In this document: positions 16,601 through 23,244 of the stretch, in pieces
How positions within the stretch are numbered: position 1 is the stretch's first letter
Layout of the letters: every line of letters begins with the position of its first letter
Assembly (NCBI GenBank): GCA_027314845.1
Contig: DAHVAA010000001.1
Coordinates: 17,004 to 43,486 of the forward strand
Length of the DNA stretch: 26,483 nucleotides
From: Thermoplasmata archaeon
GTDB taxonomy: Archaea > Thermoplasmatota > Thermoplasmata > UBA184
Reading direction: 5' to 3'
Position numbers and translations under genes: made by a program
The notes under the pieces: model-generated
Database searches by the model: none
Told to the model about the DNA's origin: nothing
Seen by the model: the letters and a program-made list of their open reading frames with translations, nothing else

Positions 16601-17845
16601 CTGACCGTCACCGGTCCGGGCACCGTCTCGGCGCTCGTGGCCCCCTTCGCGCTGACCGGGCTCACCAGCTCGTCCGCGATCGACGAACCCGGCCTGCCGG
16701 TCACGTTCCGTCTGACCTTCAACGGGACCGCCCCGACCGACTATGCGTGGTCCGGCCTTCCGGGCGGATGCCCCTCGGCGGACGCCGCGGTGCTGGTCTG
16801 CCGTCCGGCGTCCACCGGCGCGTTCTCGGTCGCGGTGGAGGTCACGGGCAGCTCCGGGTTCACCGCCTCCTCGAACCCGGTCGCCCTCCAGGTGATCGCC
16901 GGTCCCTCCGTGGCTTCACTGCGGGTCGCGCCCGCGAGCGGCGAAGTGGGACAGAGCCGGAGCATCACCCTCGTCCTCGCCGGTGGGCTTCCCCCGTACG
17001 CGGTCTCGTACCAGGGCCTGCCTCCGGGGTGCACCTCGACCGATGCCCTGGCCCTGACCTGCGCGCCCACGGCACCGGGCGGCTACGTGGTCCAGCTCTC
17101 GGCGAGCGACACCCTCGGGGGGCGCACCGAGGGCAACGTCACCCTCCAGGTGCTTCCCCACCCCACGCTGGTGAGTTTCGCGGCCAGCCCCGGGACCGTG
17201 ACCGCGGGGGTCCCCGTCGAGTATGCGGCCGTCCTCCAGGGCGGCCTCGCGCCGTTCAACTACAGCTACGCGGGACTGCCGACCGGATGCGCGTCCGCCA
17301 ACCGGTCCACCCTGCGGTGCATCCCGACCGCGGCGGGCACGTCGACCACGGCCCTGACCGTGACGGATGCCGCGGGGTACCAGCTCCACGGCGCCGCGAA
17401 CCTCGTCGTCAATCCCCGGCCGGGCATCCTCCACTTCGGCGTCACCCCCAACGTGACCGTGGTGGGCGGCGCGGTGAACCTGACGGTCTCCGCGACCGGC
17501 GGGACGGGGGGATTGACCTACGCCTACACGGGACTCCCGTCGGGGTGTCTGAGCCAGAACTCCTCCTCGCTCCGGTGCATCGTCCCGAACGCCGGAACCT
17601 GGACGCTGGTCGTCACGGTGACCGACGCGGATGGGGTCTCCACGAGCGCTACCGCGAACCTTACGGCCACCGCCGGCCCGGCCCCGTTGCACACGGGGAG
17701 CCCCCCGCTCAGCTTCGGGCTCCTCCTCGTGGTGATCGGGCTTATGGCGACCGCCGGCGTCGTCCTGTTCTGGGTCGTCCTGCGGCGCCGCTCGGCGGCG
17801 ACCCCGGCGGCGAACCCTGACGGAAGCTCTTCGGGATCGAGGTAG
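13688..17845 (+). CDS. Large repeat-containing cell-surface protein, 1385 aa
   Basis: A positively charged head and hydrophobic signal segment (residues about 25-41) lead into an uncharacterised Cys-containing ectodomain (about 95-470) rich in Trp, Tyr and N-X-S/T sequons. Next come six repeats of about 70-95 residues (about 475-985) with the pattern FLGW...GSGTLTASF, resembling divergent InlB B-repeats. Four Ig-like modules of about 85 residues follow (about 985-1330), each with a GLPxGC...C signature in which exactly nine residues separate the cysteines. A final membrane helix (about 1340-1364) precedes a short basic and Ser-rich tail. The protein is therefore displayed outside and anchored at its C-terminus; roles in surface layer, adhesion or glycan binding are inferences. 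ATG 13688 fits the TATA-like box; ATG 13724 or 13739 would keep the signal peptide. The kelch/Ig gene follows after 5 bp. Confidence 0.88.
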   Translation: MNVGPGPLRVSTMQGSVMCRNARRVLTGLLFLTALAVALPGLPPVSGPHPAGVPSAPGTLAQPSGTASFTSPSPTATSTGAGAAPALGASAPLLGRCLGVWAPSVGQAAYRPGCSGHDEPAISFYSDQPGSAGNLTWNVTLPVDRSPAANQSDLYSAAWFGMTLSAPGALLDQCYLEIQLYPDFSWASPNSTVYGSWGGSAVAWQIDPATGYETPCFAEPLYLNGLASAGYFNMTQGDRLQLTLSGWTGSPYGENVSIQDLSNGLSSRVNLYDRSAGQPLDPAYSTNDWSNSLEWTSGGELPVAFGFEIGHAGNTAYPSNSTYQGCSPGTPPSTPSNGAVPCPSYDPGSWANDTAQPWKIHAPLFSGQPAAPAEVAFSQDLGGAGALASLSNGSCAASIGSADCSYPWFSYSCGASAFEFGATDYPGVTTDFGKYAEYTSANTSDGLRLAYYPSAFYSVPSCSGPGFAVRFAASGSGSVHFLGTAISLPENETGLTAGAYGVEALPTAGQRFLGWTGSTGVTVNYPLSPLATIEVTGSGTLTASFGSTAPPSETRVWFNDSSSGTMAVYAGAEFTDGVPLATETSGAALVLPPGLYGIQAEAPRGSVFTGFAGSGGLLIASPSTPYTWMLVTGGASQASLLAGSAVSSLGRTLSVYGSGNGTVSFNGSALPFDPATDSSAAPNLTGPVGSYPLVAVPASGWSFLGWSSAGDLLQTDFGNSTNITLGNGTSEVTARFGATVDIRVNASAGGTVLLNDLGPQANGSTAALGPGSYKIDALPAENYSFAGWSVSDPANLWVIKPSGPITHVVVNDSGTLTAAFVPTPGYTVSFGIDLANAGTVSFNGITRYAANTTNQSVAPGAYLLSQAVNFGFRFLGWNVSGSVVLAPGILTVRGNGSVVAEYAVRPFPVTFVGAPSSLVVGIVDDQVVPSGGTVLLDLGTYPIVAELSSGATFSGWSSNLPVGQPDQNATNLTVTGPGTVSALVAPFALTGLTSSSAIDEPGLPVTFRLTFNGTAPTDYAWSGLPGGCPSADAAVLVCRPASTGAFSVAVEVTGSSGFTASSNPVALQVIAGPSVASLRVAPASGEVGQSRSITLVLAGGLPPYAVSYQGLPPGCTSTDALALTCAPTAPGGYVVQLSASDTLGGRTEGNVTLQVLPHPTLVSFAASPGTVTAGVPVEYAAVLQGGLAPFNYSYAGLPTGCASANRSTLRCIPTAAGTSTTALTVTDAAGYQLHGAANLVVNPRPGILHFGVTPNVTVVGGAVNLTVSATGGTGGLTYAYTGLPSGCLSQNSSSLRCIVPNAGTWTLVVTVTDADGVSTSATANLTATAGPAPLHTGSPPLSFGLLLVVIGLMATAGVVLFWVVLRRRSAATPAANPDGSSSGSR
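17839..17843 (+). promoter_or_regulatory. Shine-Dalgarno for the kelch protein GTG start
   Basis: GAGGT lies 7 nt before GTG 17851 and overlaps the stop codon of the preceding gene. It supports the GTG start and co-translation in an operon. Confidence 0.45.
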
Positions 17846-17850
17846 GTGCC

Positions 17851-19749
17851 GTGCCATCGTTGAGCGCCCGTTCGACCGCTGCCCGCGGCCGAAGGGCCCG
17901 GGCACGACTTTGGCGGCCCGGCGGCCTCGCCCCGTGCCTCATCGTCGGGGTGCTCCTCGCGCTCCTCGCCGCCCCGGGGGTCTCGCCCCCCCCCACCGCC
18001 GCGTTCCCGAACCCCCTCGCCGCGCCCCAGCTCGTCCGGAGCCCGGCCGGGTCCGTCCCGGTGAACACCACCTGGACGGAGCTCAGCTCCGAGACCCCCG
18101 GCGTGGTCGCCCGGATGGGCGCCGCGGCCGCCTACGATCCCCGCACGTCGAGCGTCATCATGGTGGGAGGGTTCGGCGCCAATGCCGCTCCGCTCCAATC
18201 CTGCTGGAGCTTCTCGGACGGCGTCTGGACGGATTGCCTTCCCAGCGCGCCCAACGCTACCAACTTCCCCGCCGCCCGGTCCAACGCCACCCTCGTCTAC
18301 GATGCGGCGATCGGCGGGCTCATCCTCTTCGGAGGCCAGGGCATCCATGGCGCCCTCGGGGACACGTGGGAGTACACCTCGAACCTCCTCGGCGCGGACT
18401 GGACGCAGATCACCGGCGGGAATTCCCCACCGGCCCGGCACCTGGCGACCGCGGCGTACGATGCGGCCACCGGCAGCATCATGCTGTACGGGGGCCGGAG
18501 TGCGAACCTCGTCTACCGCGACGCGTGGGGCCTCGAGCCCGGCGCGCCTCCGAAGTGGATCAACCTCACGGCGTCGCGGTTGGTCATCAATACCACCAAC
18601 TTCCCTCCCCGGCTCTTCTCCGCCTCCATGTTCTACAACCCGATCTCCCGGGCGCTCGAGATCTTCGGCGGCTACACCTACGCGAACGGCAGCTACTACG
18701 CCTCGAACGCAACCTGGCGCTACGACGGGAGCGACCTCTGGTCGTCGGTCAACTTCTCCGTCGCGCCAAGCCCGCGCGGCCAGGCCCAGTTCGCCTGGAT
18801 CCCGGGCTACCCCTACGGGCTGCTGTACGGAGGTTCGGGCGACGGCGGACCGACGCTGGGCGACGAATGGAGCTTCAACGACACCGCCGGGTGGACGCCG
18901 ATGACCCCGGGGGTCCCCGCGCCCGCCCCGCGGAGCGGGGGGACGTTCGTCGGAGTCCCGGACGGGACCCCCCCCGGTTTCGGACTGCTCTTCGGCGGGA
19001 ACGGGTCCACGGGGGCGCTGCTCAACGATACCTGGACCCTGGGGGGGCTCCCGCTCCTCGCCCCGCCGCTCCTGTCCTCCGCACGGGCCGTCGACGCCGG
19101 GACCCCGGTGGTGCTCACGATCCACCCGCGGGGCGCGGCCGAACCCTACGGCTTCGCGTGGTCCCAACTTCCGGGCGGCTGCCTCGGGAGCGATGTGCCC
19201 ACCCTCACGTGCATCCCCACCGCCCCGGGGAACTCGAGCCCGACCGTGCAGGTGAGCTCGCCGGCGACGACCGTTTCCCTCGTGCGGTCCGTGAACCTGA
19301 CCGTGAACCCCCTCCCGACGGTGACCTCCGTCTCGACCTACCCGACGTCGCCGTCCGCGGGCGTACCGTTCACGGTCGAAGTGGTCGTGACCGGGGGCAC
19401 CGCCCCGTTCCGGTACTCCTACTCGGGGCTCCCGACCGGATGTGCCTCGGCGGACGCCTCGGCCCTCGCGTGCACCACCAACAGCACGGGGACGTACGAC
19501 CTCCGGGTCCAGGTCGTCGATGCGGACGGCGTCTCGGCGAACGGCTCCGTGGCCATCACGCTGTCGTCGGGCGCCTCCGCGCCGGCGCGATCCTACCTCA
19601 AGCTCCTCGAGATCGGCGCGGCGCTCGGCGCGGTGGCCGTCATCGGGGTCTTCATCGGCTACCGGATCTACCGGGGGCGGCGGCGATCCGGGGGATCGGC
19701 GGGCACCCCGACGTCCTCCCGGCGTCCCCCGAAGGCGGGATCCCCGTGA
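17851..19749 (+). CDS. Kelch beta-propeller and Ig-like cell-surface protein, 632 aa
   Basis: The basic head and hydrophobic segment (LAPCLIVGVLLALLAAPG) form a signal peptide. Residues about 70-400 hold six kelch-type blades, each with a hydrophobic run ending in a GG pair and then a W-containing strand, for example YDAAIGGLILFGGQ and YDAATGSIMLYGGR. This predicts a galactose-oxidase/kelch-like propeller. Two Ig-like modules follow (about 405-580), with the same GLPxGC or QLPGGC...C signature and nine-residue spacing found in the upstream surface protein. A membrane helix (about 584-607) and a basic tail end the protein. Many N-X-S/T sequons lie in the predicted ectodomain. The start is GTG 17851 with GAGGT 7 nt upstream, 5 bp after the preceding stop. 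Binding of surface polysaccharide or protein partners is the likely role; no catalytic residues were identified. Confidence 0.88.
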   Translation: MPSLSARSTAARGRRARARLWRPGGLAPCLIVGVLLALLAAPGVSPPPTAAFPNPLAAPQLVRSPAGSVPVNTTWTELSSETPGVVARMGAAAAYDPRTSSVIMVGGFGANAAPLQSCWSFSDGVWTDCLPSAPNATNFPAARSNATLVYDAAIGGLILFGGQGIHGALGDTWEYTSNLLGADWTQITGGNSPPARHLATAAYDAATGSIMLYGGRSANLVYRDAWGLEPGAPPKWINLTASRLVINTTNFPPRLFSASMFYNPISRALEIFGGYTYANGSYYASNATWRYDGSDLWSSVNFSVAPSPRGQAQFAWIPGYPYGLLYGGSGDGGPTLGDEWSFNDTAGWTPMTPGVPAPAPRSGGTFVGVPDGTPPGFGLLFGGNGSTGALLNDTWTLGGLPLLAPPLLSSARAVDAGTPVVLTIHPRGAAEPYGFAWSQLPGGCLGSDVPTLTCIPTAPGNSSPTVQVSSPATTVSLVRSVNLTVNPLPTVTSVSTYPTSPSAGVPFTVEVVVTGGTAPFRYSYSGLPTGCASADASALACTTNSTGTYDLRVQVVDADGVSANGSVAITLSSGASAPARSYLKLLEIGAALGAVAVIGVFIGYRIYRGRRRSGGSAGTPTSSRRPPKAGSP

Positions 19750-19839
19750 GGCGGGCGCCGTCGTCCGGCCGCCGCGGGGCCCCGGGGATCGGGCCCTTCC
19801 CTCCGGGTCGCCGGGTTCGCGGCCACGGTCACGCGGCGC

Positions 19840-19844
19840 GAGGT
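19840..19844 (+). promoter_or_regulatory. Shine-Dalgarno for GTC3
   Basis: GAGGT lies 11 nt before ATG 19856. No TATA-like box is visible in the 106-bp gap after the kelch gene, so GTC3 is probably co-transcribed with the surface-protein genes. Confidence 0.3.
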
Positions 19845-19855
19845 CCGCGGCGGAC

Positions 19856-22342
19856 ATGACCGCATCGCCGGACGTATCCCCACCCTCCGAGGGCCCGGAG
19901 ACGGCCGCGTCCTCCCCCGCCTCCGGAACGGATCCGGCTCCTCCGGCAGCGCCGGCGGTCGCCGCCCCGAAGAAGTGGTCGGAGCGGCTCCTGGACTACG
20001 TCCTCCCCTCCGATGCCTCGGAGCGCCGCATCCCGTCCGGCATCATCGGGGACAATCGCTTCGAGCCCTACGCCTACATCCTCTCCCTGGCGACCGCCGC
20101 GATCGCGGCGGTGTTCATCGAGTACTTCTTCGCCCAGAGCCCGATCCCGCCTGGCGGCGATCCGGGGCAGTGGATCTCGACGTCGTACGCCTTCGTCGGC
20201 ATGTCCTACCCGAGCTGGGTCATCCCGGGCCAGTATCCGCCCCTCGCATTCCCGCTCCTCGGCTCCCTCGTCCGGCTGGGCGGGCCGATCACGGGAGCTC
20301 GCTTGTACGTCGGGGTCGTGGCCGTGCTCCTCGGTCTCTCGATCTACTACTGGGCCCGCTCGATCCTGCGCACCTGGTCCCTCGCCATCCTGGTCGAGGG
20401 ATTCGTCCTCCTCAATCCCTCGTTCATCCAGCTCTTCTTCTTCGGCGCGTATCCGAACCTCCTCGGCTTCGTCTTCCTCTTCCTCTGCATCGGGTTCGGC
20501 GTCCGGTTCATCCGCTCCGCCGACCCGACCCATGCCTTCTGGTTCTGGATCACCCTGGGGGCGGCGATCCTGACCCATACGCTCGTCGCCGTCGTGCTGG
20601 GGTTCACCCTCGTCCTCGCCCTCATCCCCCTCCTCGTGCTGCGCCGGGTGCCGCGCGCGCTCGTGACCTCCCTGCGCAGCCAGCTGGGGATCTTCGTCGC
20701 CGTCACCGGGGTCGCGCTGTACTACGCGATCACCGCGCTGCTCGCGATCCCCCACAACCAGTACCTCTCGACCGGGGCGTTCGCGTACGTCAAGAACGGC
20801 CTCGGGGCGATCGTGACCCTGCAGCTGGGCCCCGCGCTGCCGAGCAACTTCGCGATCCCCGCGCAGGTCGCGCTCGAGCTGCTCGTGCTGCTCGACGCCT
20901 TCATCCTGATCGCGCTGGCGGTCATGACCATCTTCCGGCTGCGGGCGTTCACCCTCAGCGCGCTGACCTGCCTCGCGAGCATCCTCGCCGTGACCCTCCT
21001 CGCGGTCATCGGCTGGGAGCTGTCCGTCGTCACCGACTACGTCCGGATCGGGTTCTTCCTCATCCCCCCGACGATCCTGACCCTGGCGCTCATCGTCGAC
21101 TCGCTCGTCGGGATCCTCCGGCAGCGGTACCGGGAGCTCCAGCGGGAGCGGGCGCCCGCGGCGCGCTCACCCTACCACCGCCGATGGTCCGCCTCCTGGC
21201 CGCTCCCGTCGAGCATCGTGCTGCTGGCCCTCGGCGCCGTCCTCCTACTCCTCATGGCCGGCACGGCCACCGTCGGCCAGGCCACGATCTACGAGGCCAA
21301 CGATACCGCGGTCGCGCACGACCAGGGGTACCTCGCCGCGATCCAGGCGATCCAGCAGACCGGGATCCGGGGCGCCGTGCTCACGGATCCCGGGGCCGTG
21401 AAGTGGACGCGGGCGCTCCTCGACACCAACACCTACGGCCCGTTCATTCCGGGCCACTACTCGTTCGACCCCGACCACATCCAGGACCAGGAGCTCGCCT
21501 ACTTCGCGCTCACGAGCCGCTACGCCGCCACCAACAACCTCGTGGCGTTCGCCAACGCCGGGACGAGCGCGAACTGGTCCTCCACGACCCCGCTCTTCCT
21601 GGCATCGTACTTCGGGCTCTTCTCCCCGATCGTGGAGTTCTCCCCCCACAACATGACCGTGGGCTACGTGGACAGCACCGGTCACCACACCGTGCCCATC
21701 ACGGGGACGCCCCAGTTCGTGCTCGCCACCAACGGCCTCGCCTCGATCGATGAGATCTACAACGAGCCGGGCTTCCAGCTCATCATCTCCGAGACCGCGC
21801 TGCCCGCCATCGCCCTCGGGCGCGTCACGATGACGGTCATCTCGACGGGGGCCGTGGCGATGACGTCGCTCTCCGTCGTGATGTCGGCGCCTCCGGGGGC
21901 CTCCGCAAGCTCGCCGGCCCCGCACATCGGGGGGAGCGGGTACCGCTTCACCTGGACCCCGGCCGCCTTCAGCGGGGCGCTCGAGACCTTCATCAACTTC
22001 TCCGGGTCGGGCGGGCAGCTGGGGGCCGCCCACGTGAGCAGCCCGAGGACCCTGCCGGTGACGATCGACACCGGCGCCGGGAGCGCGAGCTCGCTGTCCC
22101 TCACCTTCGTGCTGACCACGCCGTCCGCCCAGAACCTGATCTCCACCCTGCCGCCGATCATCTCCTCGACCCAGCTGTGGTCCAGCTGGAACGCCCGGTT
22201 CGTGCTCCTGGGCGGGATCGGCAGCCTGCCGGCGCAGCTGCGCGGACCGATCCCCCCGGACCTGCAGGATTACCTTCGTTCGGAGTACGGCGCGCAGCTG
22301 ATCGGCATCTACGGCATCTGGCACGTCATCCTTCTGCCCTGA
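19856..22342 (+). CDS. Polytopic membrane protein resembling GT-C glycosyltransferases (GTC3), 828 aa
   Basis: A Pro/Ala/Ser-rich cytoplasmic tail of about 70 residues precedes the first membrane helix. The following loop contains PPGGDPGQW (D102), the candidate catalytic Asp by analogy with GT-C enzymes. YPSWVIPGQYPPL and LFFFGAYPNLLG are nearly identical to GTC1, as is the ectodomain stretch with RGAVLTDPGAVKWTRALL, so GTC1 and GTC3 are closer to each other than to GTC2. Membrane segments run to about residue 475; the exposed C-terminal domain of about 350 residues ends IWHVILLP. Start ATG 19856 follows a weak GAGGT; the frame is open far upstream, but that part overlaps the kelch gene and looks non-coding. 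Unlike GTC1 and GTC2 it is not next to a sulfatase-fold gene but follows the surface-protein genes, which may be its acceptors. Confidence 0.83.
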   Translation: MTASPDVSPPSEGPETAASSPASGTDPAPPAAPAVAAPKKWSERLLDYVLPSDASERRIPSGIIGDNRFEPYAYILSLATAAIAAVFIEYFFAQSPIPPGGDPGQWISTSYAFVGMSYPSWVIPGQYPPLAFPLLGSLVRLGGPITGARLYVGVVAVLLGLSIYYWARSILRTWSLAILVEGFVLLNPSFIQLFFFGAYPNLLGFVFLFLCIGFGVRFIRSADPTHAFWFWITLGAAILTHTLVAVVLGFTLVLALIPLLVLRRVPRALVTSLRSQLGIFVAVTGVALYYAITALLAIPHNQYLSTGAFAYVKNGLGAIVTLQLGPALPSNFAIPAQVALELLVLLDAFILIALAVMTIFRLRAFTLSALTCLASILAVTLLAVIGWELSVVTDYVRIGFFLIPPTILTLALIVDSLVGILRQRYRELQRERAPAARSPYHRRWSASWPLPSSIVLLALGAVLLLLMAGTATVGQATIYEANDTAVAHDQGYLAAIQAIQQTGIRGAVLTDPGAVKWTRALLDTNTYGPFIPGHYSFDPDHIQDQELAYFALTSRYAATNNLVAFANAGTSANWSSTTPLFLASYFGLFSPIVEFSPHNMTVGYVDSTGHHTVPITGTPQFVLATNGLASIDEIYNEPGFQLIISETALPAIALGRVTMTVISTGAVAMTSLSVVMSAPPGASASSPAPHIGGSGYRFTWTPAAFSGALETFINFSGSGGQLGAAHVSSPRTLPVTIDTGAGSASSLSLTFVLTTPSAQNLISTLPPIISSTQLWSSWNARFVLLGGIGSLPAQLRGPIPPDLQDYLRSEYGAQLIGIYGIWHVILLP

Positions 22343-22357
22343 GGCCCGCGCCGGGAA

Positions 22358-22371
22358 CGGGCTTCGGCCCG
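22358..22371 (+). terminator. UUCG-loop hairpin downstream of GTC3
   Basis: CGGGC-TTCG-GCCCG is a 5-bp stem capped by a TTCG (UUCG in RNA) tetraloop, 15 nt after the GTC3 stop. UUCG loops are exceptionally stable, so it plausibly marks or protects an mRNA 3' end. No T-run follows. Confidence 0.4.
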
Positions 22372-22387
22372 GAGCCGCCCCCTCCCT

Positions 22388-22412
22388 CAGGGGTCCGACG
22401 TCGCGACCCCTG
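22388..22412. repeat. 8-bp perfect inverted repeat
   Basis: CAGGGGTC (22388-22395) and GACCCCTG (22105-22112 would be wrong; the right arm is 22405-22412) flank a 9-nt spacer that itself contains the palindrome CGACGTCG. It lies in the non-coding gap between convergent genes. Confidence 0.4.
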
Positions 22413-22415
22413 GGC

Positions 22416-22485
22416 CGGCCGCCCGGCGAAGCCCCACCTCCCGACGGGGAGCGGCGCGAGTTCGGGGCTCGACGCCGGGCGGCCG
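22416..22485. repeat. Nested stem-loop, 13-bp outer stem
   Basis: GGCCGCCCGGCG (22417-22428) pairs perfectly with CGCCGGGCGGCC (22473-22484), plus one flanking C-G pair. Inside it AGCCCC (22430-22435) pairs with GGGGCT (22464-22469), and within that CTCCC-gacg-GGGAG (22438-22451) forms a terminal hairpin. Three nested helices in 70 nt suggest a structured RNA element or bidirectional 3' structure. I recognise no riboswitch or tRNA. Confidence 0.45.
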
Positions 22486-22575
22486 ATGGGCCGATCGTGC
22501 CCGGCTCCGCGCGCGGTCCACGAGGTCCGACCGGGGCCCGCCGCTCCCGCGGATCGGGCTCCCTTGACGGACCGG

Positions 22576-22592
22576 CGCCGGGGCCCCCGGCG
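22576..22592 (-). terminator. GC-rich inverted repeat downstream of cysC
   Basis: CGCCGGGG-C-CCCCGGCG is an 8-bp perfect inverted repeat (effective stem shorter because the loop is one base), ending 7 nt from the cysC stop codon (22600-22602). It may act as a 3' end structure, like the repeats after SEC2 and GT4. Confidence 0.35.
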
Positions 22593-22599
22593 TTGCGCT

Positions 22600-23205
22600 C
22601 TACGGCCCCGGGGTCGGCTGGACGCGTCCCGGCACGGGCGCGGCGGACGACAGGTTCTCGGGGGTCGCCGGGAGCCGGGCGACCCACCCCAACCGCTCGA
22701 GGCCGAGCAGGACGTCCTCCGCCGACTCCTCGGGCGACCGGCTGACCGTGTCGATCGTGATCTCGGGGTGCTCGGGAACTTCGTAGGGGTCGTCCACCCC
22801 CGTCATCTCCTTGATGGTGCCCGCGCGGGCCTTCTTGTACAGCCCCTTCACGTCCCGCCGCTCACAGACGTCGAGCGGCGTCGTCACGTAGACCTCCACG
22901 AAGGATCCGATGTCCTGGCGGGCCCGGGCGCGCGAGGTCCGGTAGGGGGAGATCAGGGCCACGATGGGGACCACCCCGTTGCGCGCGAGGACCTTCGCCA
23001 CGAAGGTGACCCGCGAGGCGTGCGACTCCCGGGCGGCCCGGTCGAACCCGAGGTCGGCGCTCAGCCCCTTGCGGACCTCGTCGCCATCGAGCAGCTCGAC
23101 GTTCCACCCCCGCGACTTAAGCTTCGGGATGAGCGCCGAAGCGATCGTCGTCTTGCCGGCCGACGGAAGTCCGGTGAGCCAGATGCAGAATCCGTGGTGC
23201 GTCAT
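22600..23205 (-). CDS. cysC: Adenylylsulfate (APS) kinase
   Basis: This enzyme phosphorylates adenosine 5'-phosphosulfate with ATP to give PAPS, the donor for sulfotransferases and a substrate for sulfate assimilation. The P-loop GLPSAGKTT is at residues 12-20, followed by ELLDGDEVRKGLSADLGF (DGD at 40-42), ISPYRTSRARAR, FVEVYVTTPLDVCERRD, KGLYKKARAG and TGVDDPYEVP, all matching the family core. At 201 aa it is of normal length, with a short Pro-rich C-terminal tail. The start is ATG 23203-23205; a GGTGGAGG purine stretch directly precedes it. It lies 39 bp downstream of the phosphoesterase gene, and a TTAAG-containing patch overlaps that gene's stop, so it may be co-transcribed or have its own weak promoter. 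No ATP sulfurylase, PAPS reductase or evident sulfotransferase is seen in the window. Glycan or lipid sulfation is a possible use. Confidence 0.95.
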   Translation of the reverse strand: MTHHGFCIWLTGLPSAGKTTIASALIPKLKSRGWNVELLDGDEVRKGLSADLGFDRAARESHASRVTFVAKVLARNGVVPIVALISPYRTSRARARQDIGSFVEVYVTTPLDVCERRDVKGLYKKARAGTIKEMTGVDDPYEVPEHPEITIDTVSRSPEESAEDVLLGLERLGWVARLPATPENLSSAAPVPGRVQPTPGP

Positions 23206-23244
23206 CCTCCACCCTTGAATTCGATTCTCCCGAACATCCCGGGC

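Noticed and set aside
15229..17820. 863-codon plus-strand frame inside the large surface protein
   Set aside because: It is a frame-shifted shadow, almost all Arg, Gly, Pro and His, while the competing frame has signal peptide, repeats and anchor.
17524..19857. 777-codon minus-strand frame opposite the kelch gene
   Set aside because: Antisense shadow; no domain pattern, whereas the plus strand encodes kelch blades and Ig modules.
22416..22485. Possible tRNA in the structured gap
   Set aside because: The outer stem is too long, no T-loop consensus GTTCGAATC or anticodon arm can be placed, and the 3' end has no acceptor pairing of 7 bp.
22497..22745. Short plus-strand frame in the GTC3-cysC gap
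   Set aside because: Arg/Gly/Pro-rich, overlaps the cysC 3' end, with no ribosome-binding site or conserved pattern.
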